Source: Paenibacillus oenotherae
GTDB lineage: Bacteria; Bacillota; Bacilli; Paenibacillales; Paenibacillaceae
NCBI RefSeq assembly: GCF_019443105.1
Contig: NZ_JAHZIJ010000010.1
Span: forward strand, 114,464-178,463
Length of the DNA: 64,000 bases
Direction of reading: 5' to 3'
A program made the translations under genes and the position numbers. Below, one piece after another: positions 18,556 to 26,587 of the stretch. The notes under the pieces were generated by a model, which was given only the letters and a program-made list of their open reading frames with translations, searched no databases and was not told the DNA's origin. Every line of letters begins with the position of its first letter. The first letter of the stretch is position 1.

Positions 18556-19017
18556 TTAATTATTACGTACGGTTAGAACTAGCATACTACCTCCATCACC
18601 AAAACATGAGAAATGAAATAATCCCTTCATAATACTATCGGGAGACACGTCCACTTGGGTAATAGTATCCTCTTGTTTATTTTCTGAAGCATGATTAATG
18701 AGAAATAACCTTAGTGTGTCTATGTTATTTTGTAAAGCTATATTTTTGATTATTAGTGCAAACTTTGTAATCGCCTCAGGAGCATCATCATAGTTTTTCC
18801 AATCCTCAAAATATCCTAAGAACTCGTCATTAAGTAATTCAAATAAATGATTAAGTAAATACTCTTCTAAATAGACCTTCTTTTTGTTTGGTATAGATTC
18901 GCTTGTAACAAGCTTCAAATTCAATTCACCTAAAGGCTCTAATAAATACTGTAGATTGATCTCTGTCCTGGTGTTGATAGTTATAAGTTGAGTACAATCA
19001 AATATTACATAGGACAT
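18556..19017 (-). CDS. Putative immunity protein, paralogue of 15640-16107
   Basis: 153 residues. ATG at 19017 is preferred over an upstream in-frame start at 19044 because GGAGGCGAGAAA precedes it and because it aligns the N-terminus with the paralogue (MSYVIFDCTQ against MSEVLYDCSQ). Other shared parts are FELLNDEFLGYFEDW and the ending GLFHFSCFGDGGSMLVL. The family is unknown to me. No intact toxin lies upstream, only a degenerate 590-base stretch, so it would be an orphan immunity gene. Confidence 0.6.
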   Translation of the reverse strand: MSYVIFDCTQLITINTRTEINLQYLLEPLGELNLKLVTSESIPNKKKVYLEEYLLNHLFELLNDEFLGYFEDWKNYDDAPEAITKFALIIKNIALQNNIDTLRLFLINHASENKQEDTITQVDVSPDSIMKGLFHFSCFGDGGSMLVLTVRNN

Positions 19018-19605
19018 TTTCTCGCCTCCATACGTACCAAGCAACTAATGTCTTTTTCGGGGGAGATTGAACTACCACTTCATTTCGGCTACTTGTTAAA
19101 TAATTTTTAGAGTGGATACATAGTTGTTTTCGTTTCAATAACTTCTTTTAAGCTCCTTCTAATTTCAGGTGTGTTACAATCCGTCTTTTTGATATATTCT
19201 ATGAGCCTCCTCCGATTTCCCATGAATTTTGTGCCTAATTAGAGGGCAGCTGGCTAGCCTTTGTGACAGACAGAGCTTCCCGTTTTTGAAATATTCTGTT
19301 ACGTCGTGACAATATAATTGTCTCGCTATCCCTCTGACTTGTTGCGAATATACTTTTCGGTTTGTTACCTTCCCACCGTCTATATCGCAATAAGAAAATC
19401 GCAAGAAAACAAAGTTAACAAAAATAGGTATCTAACCATAATCGACCTATTAATACAACGGAATAGCGTTATTTAGGTTAATAAATTCAAGCATTGATGT
19501 GTGTACAAACAAAATGACGAATCTTTATACGGATATTACATAGGTACAGTGTGTTATTTTTGAATGAAGTATTCATTCGGCACTGGGTAGCTCCCACCAA
19601 AGAAG
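19018..19605. other. Degenerate AT-rich stretch between RHS cassettes
   Basis: No intact gene. On the minus strand short open stretches (one ending IHGKSEEAHRIYQKDGL at 19174, another reading LIEYIKKTDCNTPEIRR in the next frame) look like remains of a frameshifted tip upstream of the 18556 immunity gene. At 19571-19596 is a copy of a short sequence (attcggcactgggtagc) also found at 17872. Confidence 0.45.
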
Positions 19606-19636
19606 TACCTTGAAAGGCTATTAGCCAATCAAGGTT
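19606..19636 (-). terminator. Repeated cassette terminator T5
   Basis: AACCTTGATTGGC ... GCCTTTCAAGGTA on the minus strand, 15 bases past the stop of the DUF7660-like gene. The stem is well formed, but the T-run after it is weak (ACTTCTTT). Confidence 0.65.
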
Positions 19637-19650
19637 AACAGGCTTACTTA

Positions 19651-19905
19651 TTATTCATACAACTTCCCGACATAAAACAAATTCGCAAGAAAGTTCCAAT
19701 CTATATTTTGAGGTATTGGTAAATTGTTATTTTCATAATAACCTTCCATATCCTCTACCCAAGACTTTATTCCTTCGAGAAAACTCTCAATGTCTCTATT
19801 TTCCCAATCACTAGGGTTTGATTTAAAATCCTTAACTAACTTACCAATAAATTCTGTAAATTGATCTTTGTCACTGACTTTTTTTATTTCTTTATATAAT
19901 TCCAT
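19651..19905 (-). CDS. Putative immunity protein, DUF7660-like
   Basis: 84 residues, ATG 19905 with AGGAGGAG in front, 9 bases after the toxin ORF. The pattern FxEFIGKLVKDFKxNPxxWEN, then IESFLEGIKSWVEDMEGYY, and a final WNFLANLFYVGKLYE fits the small DUF7660-type proteins I know from Bacillota and Actinobacteria (Trp-Glu-Asn, Phe-Leu-Glu ... Trp-x-x-Asp spacing and terminal YE). I recall this family without a search. It is the expected immunity partner for the ParB-like tip encoded just upstream, and it is followed by cassette terminator T5. Confidence 0.65.
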   Translation of the reverse strand: MELYKEIKKVSDKDQFTEFIGKLVKDFKSNPSDWENRDIESFLEGIKSWVEDMEGYYENNNLPIPQNIDWNFLANLFYVGKLYE

Positions 19906-19914
19906 GTTCTCCTC

Positions 19915-22749
19915 CTACTTTATCGTGAGATTATTTCCATCGGCCATTTTTAATTTAATTGAACTTCCACCATTTTTTGTAGTCATTTTCCACATTTGAC
20001 TTTCAATCATTTCTTTAGTAGCCCATTGTACGGGTATCTTTTCAGTACCGGCAATTCTAAATGCGGCTAATCTTCGATGATCCAACGTCCATATCTTTCC
20101 TGCACCATTTTTCCAAACATTAATGGTTTCTAAATCACTTGGTGAAAGTTTCCCTGATTTAAGTGCGTCAGCATTACCTAATACAGTGTAGTCGCCAGTT
20201 TTGTTTTTTATAGAACTTTGCATAAAATTAATCTCTTTCGGGTTCAGAGAATCAACCGTGCCCTTAACAGCACAATTATGCACCCAAATCCCAAGATTAG
20301 AGACGAAATAAGAATTAAAATCTTCCACTTCAAAATTGTAAACAGTCGCTTGTCTCGGCTCTTTTTCGATTTTGTCTATTGCTAGTTTAGTGCCGTCGCT
20401 CGTAACCAGCAAATCGCCAACCTTCAGGTCTTTAACAAGCGTCCATCCCTTGCCATCTAACCAGAAAGGATGCTCGCCCGTCACCTCGATGATTTCATCC
20501 CCGATGTGGACATAATGGATTTCCTCGGCCTGCTTCTGGAACAGACCCAATACCTCTTTATATGCCACTTCTCCGGTTGTATCATCTTTCGAGAGAACCA
20601 TATCTCCAACTTCAATGTCCTCAATCGGCTTCTCGCCTTTGTCTGTAAGCACCTTTGTTCCAGATGTAAAGCAATTACATTTATTATAAAGATCATACAC
20701 CTCATCGCTGTGTTTCATAACATCATCTACATGAGTAGCCGTTCTTACTGCAGCACCTGTACCTGAAAGAAATGGTACAAATGCCGATCCAACATCGAGA
20801 GCTAGATAGCCTGCATTCTCCCAGCTCGGATCCCTAATAAGTTCAATCGTATCATAGATTGCAAATCCGATGTCAGCAATTATATCTATAAAATGTCCCG
20901 TTGGATCATGGTACATCAACGGATTATTTTGCGCATACGCATACAGATTAAGCGTCAGTGGATCAGCAATCTGGCCTTTATACGTATCCTCTGTCGTAAA
21001 CCGGCCAATACCTGGTTGGTAGTTACGTGCCCGCAGATAGTAAGTATCTGTCTCCTCATCGAAATACTGCCCCCCATATCTAAACGGGTTAGTATCCGCC
21101 GTGTCGCTATCAATCTCTACACCAAAAGCGTCATACTTGTAGCTATTGATTAACGACCCATCTCCTTGACGAGTTTCAACCACATCTCCATGCCCATTAT
21201 GCAGATAGTAGACGGTTCCATTATCGCCCACACTTGCAAGCAGCTGATTTCCTCTAATATAAATGGAGGTGCCTGTTGGCTTTACGTCTGCTGCAAGGTT
21301 TGAGCCATCCCAAATATGGGTTGTTTTTTGCCCATTAACCATCTTCCATATTCTGATACCCTTCGGGTCATAGGCATAGGAAGACTTGAATGCTTCGCTC
21401 TCAACCTCAATGAGTTCATTCTTTCCATTATACGTATAGAACACTATATCATTGCCTTCACCTTCCCCGAACTTGCTTAACAGATAATCTTCGTTAATAT
21501 TCGGGTCTAACGAGGAAATGATTTCTTTGACTTTGCTCAATTGATTTCCATTATTATCGTAATCATACGTGGTTACAGTACGCAGGTTACTCTCCCCTAC
21601 GGACTCTTCAATCAACCTGTTATTTAAATCGTAATTATAATCCGTTTGGATCAATGCGCTGCCTTGTTGAACGACTAGAGATTTGCGATTATTGGCATCA
21701 TCGTAATTAAAGGTAGATACCTTGCCTGCCTCAAACGTCTTATAAAGACGACCTAAACCATCATATTGATAACTTGTTGTAGCTACATTCCCGCCCGCTA
21801 ACTCTACCTTTTGATATAAGCTTCCATCTACATTGTAGTCATAACTAAACTGCGAGGTAATTGTTCCGTTGATGGTATGACTTAGAGATTTTAACTTGTT
21901 CGCCAAGTTATAGGTGTAGCTTGCAACGGTGTTGTTAGCATAGTTGATGAATTCCGTGTAGCCGTTATCATTGTATTGGTATGTCGCGGTCAGATTACCA
22001 TTAGTGGAAAGCTGGTGCATCCTGTCCATAGTATTATATGAATAGGTGTTATGAGAAATTTCCGAACCGCCGCTAATAACCTTGAACGAAATACGGTTAT
22101 TATTTGCGTTATAATTGTAAAGTTTAGACACTCCTCCCTGCGTCTCTTCTTTAGTTAATCGACCTAAGTCATCATAATAAAAGTGTGATACTGCTTCCGA
22201 ATTGCTTGATTTGGTTAATCGTCCAGATAAGCTGTACTCATATACAGAAGAAGTGTTCAACTTCTCTGTATCCGTCGTTACATTGGTTGTCCGCAAACGG
22301 TTTAATCCATCGTACGTGTTAACTGTAATTGCCCCGTTACGATCCTCTTTCCTCTTCAGATTGCCATTAATATCATACTCATATGTTTCTTCTTGCTGCA
22401 TCGGATCAATCATTCTTTTCATTCGATTGAAGCGATCATATTCATATTTTGTAACGGAATACTCGGTATCGCTACCAGCACTGACACTATCCAACCCATT
22501 AATGACAAGTGGTGTACTGAGCCCTGTGTACATTCTTACCTTATTTCCGACTGAATCGTAGTAAAATTGTGTATAATTCTCTGCACTGCCGTTGTCATAA
22601 GTAACAACCATCCGTAATTGATTACGGCTGTTGTACTTATATTCAATACTCTGATGAGTATTTGTTGAACCTACATGGTTGTTCGTCGTCTTTTTTAATA
22701 TTAAATTTCCCTGTTCCATCGGCATAAAGGAAGAGCTGCCCCTTTGCAT
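19915..22749 (-). CDS. 5'-truncated RHS protein with pretoxin HINT and ParB-like toxin tip
   Basis: 944 codons open. The first dozen codons run through the terminator hairpin of the upstream gene; RHS sequence starts at about residue 13 (QGNLILKKTT). There is no signal peptide and no N-terminal shell region, so the gene is cut at its 5' end. YD repeats fill to about residue 540. The RHS core end (YYLRARNYQPGIGRFTTEDT, NPLMYHDPTGH) lies near residues 575-630, and the HINT domain (CFTSGTKVLTDKG to IWVHNC) near 690-826. The final 118 residues are the tip, with WTLDHRRLAAFR and IPVQW. This resembles the ParB/sulfiredoxin-type fold motif G/DxRRLxA, so a nuclease-like activity is possible but unproven. 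Without promoter or export signal it is probably a silent cassette donor. Confidence 0.75.
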   Translation of the reverse strand: MQRGSSSFMPMEQGNLILKKTTNNHVGSTNTHQSIEYKYNSRNQLRMVVTYDNGSAENYTQFYYDSVGNKVRMYTGLSTPLVINGLDSVSAGSDTEYSVTKYEYDRFNRMKRMIDPMQQEETYEYDINGNLKRKEDRNGAITVNTYDGLNRLRTTNVTTDTEKLNTSSVYEYSLSGRLTKSSNSEAVSHFYYDDLGRLTKEETQGGVSKLYNYNANNNRISFKVISGGSEISHNTYSYNTMDRMHQLSTNGNLTATYQYNDNGYTEFINYANNTVASYTYNLANKLKSLSHTINGTITSQFSYDYNVDGSLYQKVELAGGNVATTSYQYDGLGRLYKTFEAGKVSTFNYDDANNRKSLVVQQGSALIQTDYNYDLNNRLIEESVGESNLRTVTTYDYDNNGNQLSKVKEIISSLDPNINEDYLLSKFGEGEGNDIVFYTYNGKNELIEVESEAFKSSYAYDPKGIRIWKMVNGQKTTHIWDGSNLAADVKPTGTSIYIRGNQLLASVGDNGTVYYLHNGHGDVVETRQGDGSLINSYKYDAFGVEIDSDTADTNPFRYGGQYFDEETDTYYLRARNYQPGIGRFTTEDTYKGQIADPLTLNLYAYAQNNPLMYHDPTGHFIDIIADIGFAIYDTIELIRDPSWENAGYLALDVGSAFVPFLSGTGAAVRTATHVDDVMKHSDEVYDLYNKCNCFTSGTKVLTDKGEKPIEDIEVGDMVLSKDDTTGEVAYKEVLGLFQKQAEEIHYVHIGDEIIEVTGEHPFWLDGKGWTLVKDLKVGDLLVTSDGTKLAIDKIEKEPRQATVYNFEVEDFNSYFVSNLGIWVHNCAVKGTVDSLNPKEINFMQSSIKNKTGDYTVLGNADALKSGKLSPSDLETINVWKNGAGKIWTLDHRRLAAFRIAGTEKIPVQWATKEMIESQMWKMTTKNGGSSIKLKMADGNNLTIK

Positions 22750-22767
22750 TCAAAGGAGCAGCTCTTC
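22730..22767 (-). terminator. Terminator of the RDD gene, overlapped by the RHS ORF start
   Basis: GAAGAGCTGC-x-CCTTT pairs with AAAGG-x-GCAGCTCTTC, 16-base arms with one mismatch, 22 bases past the RDD stop. On the minus strand it is followed by CTTTAT. The apparent start of the RHS ORF (22749) lies within it. Confidence 0.7.
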
Positions 22768-22788
22768 TCTTGTATTTAGAACACAACA

Positions 22789-23922
22789 CTAAATCGTCCG
22801 ATCATCCACCCTCGCAACCTCGCTAAAGCTATTGATAATGTCCGATAATTCCTGTTGAACCTTATCGCTATTGTACGATTCAAGCGTCCATGAATGCAGT
22901 TGATGGAAGTGCGTATCCGTCTCGACGGTGGTGATCGAGTAAATCACTGAATACCCGTTATGCTCCGTTGAGAACTTGAATTGGTACGCCTCATACCCAT
23001 TGACAATAAGAGCATTCGTCGGCTCAAGCAACTTCACATCGCTATGTTCCTCCAATGCCATATCTTCAATAAGCTCATGATACTCCTCCAGCGTCACATC
23101 GCTCGGGAAATCAAGCTTATCCTCTGACATCAGCATAAAATATTTATCAGAAAACCGGTGTGTAATGCCAAGATCCTGATCGTCATTCAAATCATCCTCG
23201 TGCCAACTGGCCGGAGCAGTAACTTGAAACTGTCTGTCCTTGCTGAGAAACACTTCCGTCCCCTCTGCAGAAGAAATGGCCGTATACAGCCCCAATATAG
23301 CGGAAACTACGGCAGCGAGACCCATAATCGAGAAAAGGATCGTTAGTGCCACATCCTTCGTCTTGCTCCTTGAAGAAGGCGGCAGGTCCTTCGTATTCAC
23401 CACGAAAGTATTGGCCGCCATATCTCCGATTCGCTGCCTCTTCTCTGATAATAGAACAACAAGTCCAGCAATAAGACCCGCCTCAATAAGCTGAAGCAGA
23501 TAGCGGATAAACTCCTTCAGAATTCCCGGAGGCCGTCCATCCTTCCTTACCACTTGTATACGAAGCGCAAATTTGCCTGCCGTATATCCAGTAAGCCCTT
23601 CAAGCAGCAGGTAGTACATCACAGCTCCAAGGAACCATATTCCGATCATAATAAACATGCGCGGCGACTCTTCGTCAAAGCCCCCAATCGTAAGAGCTCC
23701 AATAAATAAGAGTATCAATAAGACATTATCCACTATTGCTGCTGCCGCACGCTTAACAAAAATGACTTCCTTCTTGCTATGAATAGCTACACTCTCCATA
23801 TCGCTCGGCAATGGCGCTGGCGGCCCCCCATTCCAATAATTAGGACCTTCATTCAGCCCCGGCTGGCGATAATCTCCTGGCTGGTACTGCAATACTTCCA
23901 CCTCATTCTGTGTCATATACAT
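22789..23922 (-). CDS. RDD family membrane protein with C-terminal extracytoplasmic domain
   Basis: 377 residues from ATG 23922 (ATG 23916 is an alternative; ribosome site weak for both). A Pro/Gly-rich cytoplasmic start precedes the RDD domain at about 55-185. Its defining features are FVKRAAAAIVDNVLLI (Arg-Asp), YTAGKFALRIQVVRKDGRPPG and KRQRIGDMAANTFVV, with membrane helices between. A fourth helix (VALTILFSIMGLAAVVSAIL) leads to about 160 extracytoplasmic residues (EVFLSKDRQFQVTAPASWHED ...) resembling PsbP-like or DUF1795-type domains. RDD proteins are transporters or accessory membrane proteins of varied role; no substrate can be assigned. It is a single gene with its own terminator, and the RHS relics begin directly after it. 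Confidence 0.8.
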   Translation of the reverse strand: MYMTQNEVEVLQYQPGDYRQPGLNEGPNYWNGGPPAPLPSDMESVAIHSKKEVIFVKRAAAAIVDNVLLILLFIGALTIGGFDEESPRMFIMIGIWFLGAVMYYLLLEGLTGYTAGKFALRIQVVRKDGRPPGILKEFIRYLLQLIEAGLIAGLVVLLSEKRQRIGDMAANTFVVNTKDLPPSSRSKTKDVALTILFSIMGLAAVVSAILGLYTAISSAEGTEVFLSKDRQFQVTAPASWHEDDLNDDQDLGITHRFSDKYFMLMSEDKLDFPSDVTLEEYHELIEDMALEEHSDVKLLEPTNALIVNGYEAYQFKFSTEHNGYSVIYSITTVETDTHFHQLHSWTLESYNSDKVQQELSDIINSFSEVARVDDRTI

Positions 23923-23999
23923 ACAATTGTCATAATTCCACTATTTAAACACTCCATAATTTCAAAGTCAATCCTATCATTACCATTATTTTTTTGGGC

Positions 24000-24029
24000 T
24001 TGACACCAGTTAAACCATTGGGGTATAGT
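24000..24029 (+). promoter_or_regulatory. Sigma-A-type promoter
   Basis: TTGACA at 24000-24005, an 18-base spacer, and TATAGT at 24024-24029. Transcription would begin near 24036 and run into the structured leader of the 24167 gene. Confidence 0.7.
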
Positions 24030-24035
24030 GGACGA

Positions 24036-24133
24036 AAATAACGCATATTCTGCAACTTACGATGGAAGCACCCGTAAGAGAAGGCTTTTTTAAGCCTATC
24101 TTGCTGGTGCTTTTTTTGTTGTTCCCATCGTAA
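24036..24133 (+). ncRNA. Structured leader / candidate small RNA with internal terminator
   Basis: Just after the promoter, an extended hairpin forms: AAGCACC (24066-24072) pairs with GGTGCTT (24106-24112), GTAAGA with TCTTGC, and AGGCTT with AAGCCT, followed by seven T (24111-24117). This is a strong intrinsic terminator 50 bases before the coding start. Around it TTACGATGG (24057-24065) is perfectly complementary to CCATCGTAA (24125-24133). Either a short RNA of about 80 bases is made, or read-through into the gene is controlled. It matches no riboswitch class I know. Confidence 0.55.
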
Positions 24134-24166
24134 TAGAGCTGCGATTCCAGAGGAGGAAGATGATGT

Positions 24167-24988
24167 ATGAGAAATCGAAGGATATTCCTGCTGTTCCTGG
24201 CACTTATTCTGCTGTGCACGGCAAGCTTGACAGCCGCTGCCGCCACTGCCGTTGAACTGACCGCAACTGATAAAGCCGCCCTCGGCAAGACAATCACCGC
24301 TGCTGCTGCAGCCGAGAAGGCCGTCATTAACAAGCTATATCAGGATCTGATTACTCTTCAACAGCTGGAGCAGAGCCGGGATAGCTCAATCAAATCTGTT
24401 CACATCAAGAATGAGGAGGCACTACTAACTCTCCGGAGAGATATCAAGCTCATTGATGTCGAGAAGCTCAAGCTGCTCGACAAGGCGGTTCAGCAAGCGC
24501 GAGAGCGCTACAAACCGCTATTCGCTCTCTATACAGCACTTAACAAGCAAATTGCCGCTGTGAAGAAGCTCAAGATCAAGGAGCTGAATGCGCTGCTCTC
24601 CGCACAGGCCGATGCGATGAAGCTCGCCGTTCAGGCAGCGCGGCAAGAGATTAAAGCCCGTGAGAGCTTGCTGCAGGCTGCGAAGAATCATGCGAAAGCC
24701 GCCAAGAAGAGAATTCAAGAAACGCTATCCGCTATTACATTCGTCAAGATACGAATCAAGGCTGAACGGAATGCCGCCTCAACGACTAAGAAGCATATTG
24801 GCCCGCAGTTGAAGATGTTCAAGCAAGCGGTGAAGAAGACGAACGTCGAGGGTACCTTGGAATCGCTGCCAGCTCTAGTCGCCCAGGTCCGCCATATTGT
24901 AGCTCGCAAAGGGACCATCCTCGATCTGGAGAACCAAATCAGCGCCATTATAGACAAAGCAAAGGCGCAATTACCATCTAAACGGTAA
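24167..24988 (+). CDS. Secreted coiled-coil protein of unknown function
   Basis: 273 residues, ATG 24167 with AGGAGGAAG upstream. A signal peptide (IFLLFLALILLCTASLTAAAA) precedes an almost entirely helical, Ala/Lys/Leu-rich body with heptad character (for example LLTLRRDIKLIDVEKLKLLD and AVQAARQEIKARESLLQ). No Cys, no catalytic motif and no wall-anchoring signal is visible. The composition suggests a long extracytoplasmic coiled coil that may bind wall polymers through its basic charge; this is speculation. Translation follows a promoter and a terminator-like leader, so expression may be conditional. The stop codon lies within a shared terminator hairpin. Confidence 0.75.
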   Translation: MRNRRIFLLFLALILLCTASLTAAAATAVELTATDKAALGKTITAAAAAEKAVINKLYQDLITLQQLEQSRDSSIKSVHIKNEEALLTLRRDIKLIDVEKLKLLDKAVQQARERYKPLFALYTALNKQIAAVKKLKIKELNALLSAQADAMKLAVQAARQEIKARESLLQAAKNHAKAAKKRIQETLSAITFVKIRIKAERNAASTTKKHIGPQLKMFKQAVKKTNVEGTLESLPALVAQVRHIVARKGTILDLENQISAIIDKAKAQLPSKR

Positions 24989-24996
24989 TTGCGCCT
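24963..24996. terminator. Shared terminator of the coiled-coil and pirin genes
   Basis: AGGCGCAATTACC and GGTAATTGCGCCT are perfect 13-base arms around 8 bases. It spans the stop of the rightward gene and lies 16 bases past the pirin stop. On the minus strand it is followed by TTTGCTTTG. Confidence 0.75.
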
Positions 24997-25011
24997 GAGG
25001 GCAATATTTGA

Positions 25012-25716
25012 TTAAGGCAAGTCAATCAGCATGAACGATGCGCCTGAAGACGACTCTATTGCCAGCTGTGTTACATCTGTAATTCTTGCGGCATCGCGTT
25101 TGCTCAGGCTGTGCTCCTTGTTCAAGGTTAAGTCACCTTCAATTACGAACAGATAGATTCTTCTGCCCGCTTCCTGCGAGAATGTGAGTGCATGCCCAGC
25201 ATCCAGATCAGCCAAATATAAGGTGAGGTCTTGGTGAATAAATGCAATCCGCTCCGATTGAATGCGATTCGAAACAATCGGCAACAGATTGTTCCTCTTG
25301 GCGCCTTGATCATACGATTTCTGCTCATAGGAGGGCTTTAATCCTTGTTCACTCGGCATGAACCACAGCTGCAGGATGTTGGCTGTCTCATCTTCTGAGT
25401 TATTCACTTCCGAATGGAGAATCCCGGTTCCGGCACTCATCCGTTGAACCTCTCCTGGACGAAGCGTTTCCTGGCCGCCTGTATTATCCTCATGATGCAA
25501 TTGACCGGCCAGAGCTACTGTAACAATCTCCATCTCTCGATGCGGATGTGTTCCGAAGCCCTTCTGTGGATGAATGAAATCATCATTAAATACCCGAAGC
25601 GGACCAAAATTAACATTGTCGGGATCATAGTAATCAGCGAAGGAAAAGCTGAAGTTGTAATGAAGCCAGCCATGGCTTCCGGAATGTCTGGACTCGGAAG
25701 GATATATTCTAATCAT
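25012..25716 (-). CDS. Pirin family protein (cupin, YhhW-like)
   Basis: 234 residues. The start at 25716 is chosen because AAGAGGAG stands 7 bases in front; the open frame extends nine codons further up without support. The pirin N-terminal cupin shows metal-binding residues GTHPHREMEIVTVALAG (two His, Glu) and HSEVNNSEDETANILQLWFMP (His). The fold then continues in a second, degenerate cupin (LYLADLDAGHAL). Some relatives (YhhW) act on quercetin in vitro, but the physiological substrate is generally unknown. Monocistronic, converging with the coiled-coil gene. Confidence 0.9.
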   Translation of the reverse strand: MIRIYPSESRHSGSHGWLHYNFSFSFADYYDPDNVNFGPLRVFNDDFIHPQKGFGTHPHREMEIVTVALAGQLHHEDNTGGQETLRPGEVQRMSAGTGILHSEVNNSEDETANILQLWFMPSEQGLKPSYEQKSYDQGAKRNNLLPIVSNRIQSERIAFIHQDLTLYLADLDAGHALTFSQEAGRRIYLFVIEGDLTLNKEHSLSKRDAARITDVTQLAIESSSGASFMLIDLP

Positions 25717-25864
25717 CTGATCGCTCCTCTTTTTAATGCTCACATTTTCGCAACAACTTACTTTGTGTAAGTATGATAATGTGTTATATTAACTCTTGTC
25801 AAGCAGTTGCTCATTCGGCGCCATCACCTATACCCGGCAAGGGTTATTAGCTAAAGGAGTGTTC

Positions 25865-26173
25865 ATGATGAATCATATGTATATTCGGCATGCAGTAGGG
25901 GGCAGGCAGCTTCTGGATTCCATTCAGCATACAGCCGGTTATGAGGTTGAAGAAGCAGGAAGCGGCAATTGGAAATTCGTCATTCGCATTACGGATGAGC
26001 ATGCAGCCCAGCAAGTGCTGCAGCATAAGAACGAGATGAATCTGTTTGTCATCGGAAGCGGCAATACGAGCTCCAAGACATGGTACTATTCTTCCGATGG
26101 TAACGTGCAGTATGACCGGACGAACAGCATGCTCGTCATTGTAGCAGATGCCAAGCTGGATTATTCCGTATAA
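25865..26173 (+). CDS. Conserved-looking small protein, unknown function
   Basis: 102 residues; ATG 25865 or 25868, both within reach of AAGGAG at 25854. The longer open frame from 25796 has no ribosome site and is rejected. The protein has a helix-strand pattern (RQLLDSIQHTAGYEVEEAGSG, NWKFVIRITDEHAAQQVLQ, MLVIVADAKLDYSV), no signal peptide and no Cys. It lies 41 bases before the next small gene and could share its transcript. I do not recognise a family. Confidence 0.6.
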   Translation: MMNHMYIRHAVGGRQLLDSIQHTAGYEVEEAGSGNWKFVIRITDEHAAQQVLQHKNEMNLFVIGSGNTSSKTWYYSSDGNVQYDRTNSMLVIVADAKLDYSV

Positions 26174-26214
26174 TGAAGGTATGCCCAATTTAGTATGAAT
26201 AGGAGAAGCGCACT

Positions 26215-26430
26215 GTGGCACATGTCCGCCGATTAATGACAGACCAGGATTTCGATGAAGCAATAGAACGCCAGGCTAGAATTCGCGTATTTAAGGACGA
26301 CCATATTATTGACTCCGGAGGAATTATTATACGATTCGATGCCGGAACGGTCGTTATTCAATCCAGTGTGAGCGATATAACCTACCATCCGAGAGCAGCA
26401 TGTGAATTCTTCTCGATGAAGGAGCGCTAG
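26215..26430 (+). CDS. Small protein of unknown function
   Basis: 71 residues from GTG 26215, with AGGAG nine bases upstream. Beta-rich, cytoplasmic in appearance (FKDDHIIDSGGIIIRFDAG, TVVIQSSVSDITYHP). It follows the 25865 gene closely on the same strand. No family recognised. Because it is short, the coding call rests mainly on the good ribosome site and balanced composition. Confidence 0.55.
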   Translation: MAHVRRLMTDQDFDEAIERQARIRVFKDDHIIDSGGIIIRFDAGTVVIQSSVSDITYHPRAACEFFSMKER

Positions 26431-26488
26431 ATCCCAAGTGAACTCACCTGCACCTCTTCCTTGATCACAATTGCATCGATAATGCGAA

Positions 26489-26521
26489 AGTGCCGGAAAG
26501 TCATAAGGACTCCCCGGCACT
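26489..26521 (-). terminator. Terminator of the maltodextrin ABC operon
   Basis: AGTGCCGG pairs with CCGGCACT, with an inner AGTC/GACT, 67 bases past the last permease stop. On the minus strand it is followed by TTTCGC. Confidence 0.6.
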
Positions 26522-26587
26522 GCAACTGATTGTGTTATTGCTCCCTTGCTTTCACTCCGTGCTGCCGATCTGGCAACTCTCGGGGCC

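Noticed and set aside
19174-19404. 76-codon minus-strand frame as a small gene
   Set aside because: No ribosome site, biased composition, and a likely frameshift relic of a toxin tip.
24036-24133. c-di-GMP or another known riboswitch in the 24.1 kb leader
   Set aside because: None of the conserved core sequences of the classes I know are present; described only as structured leader.
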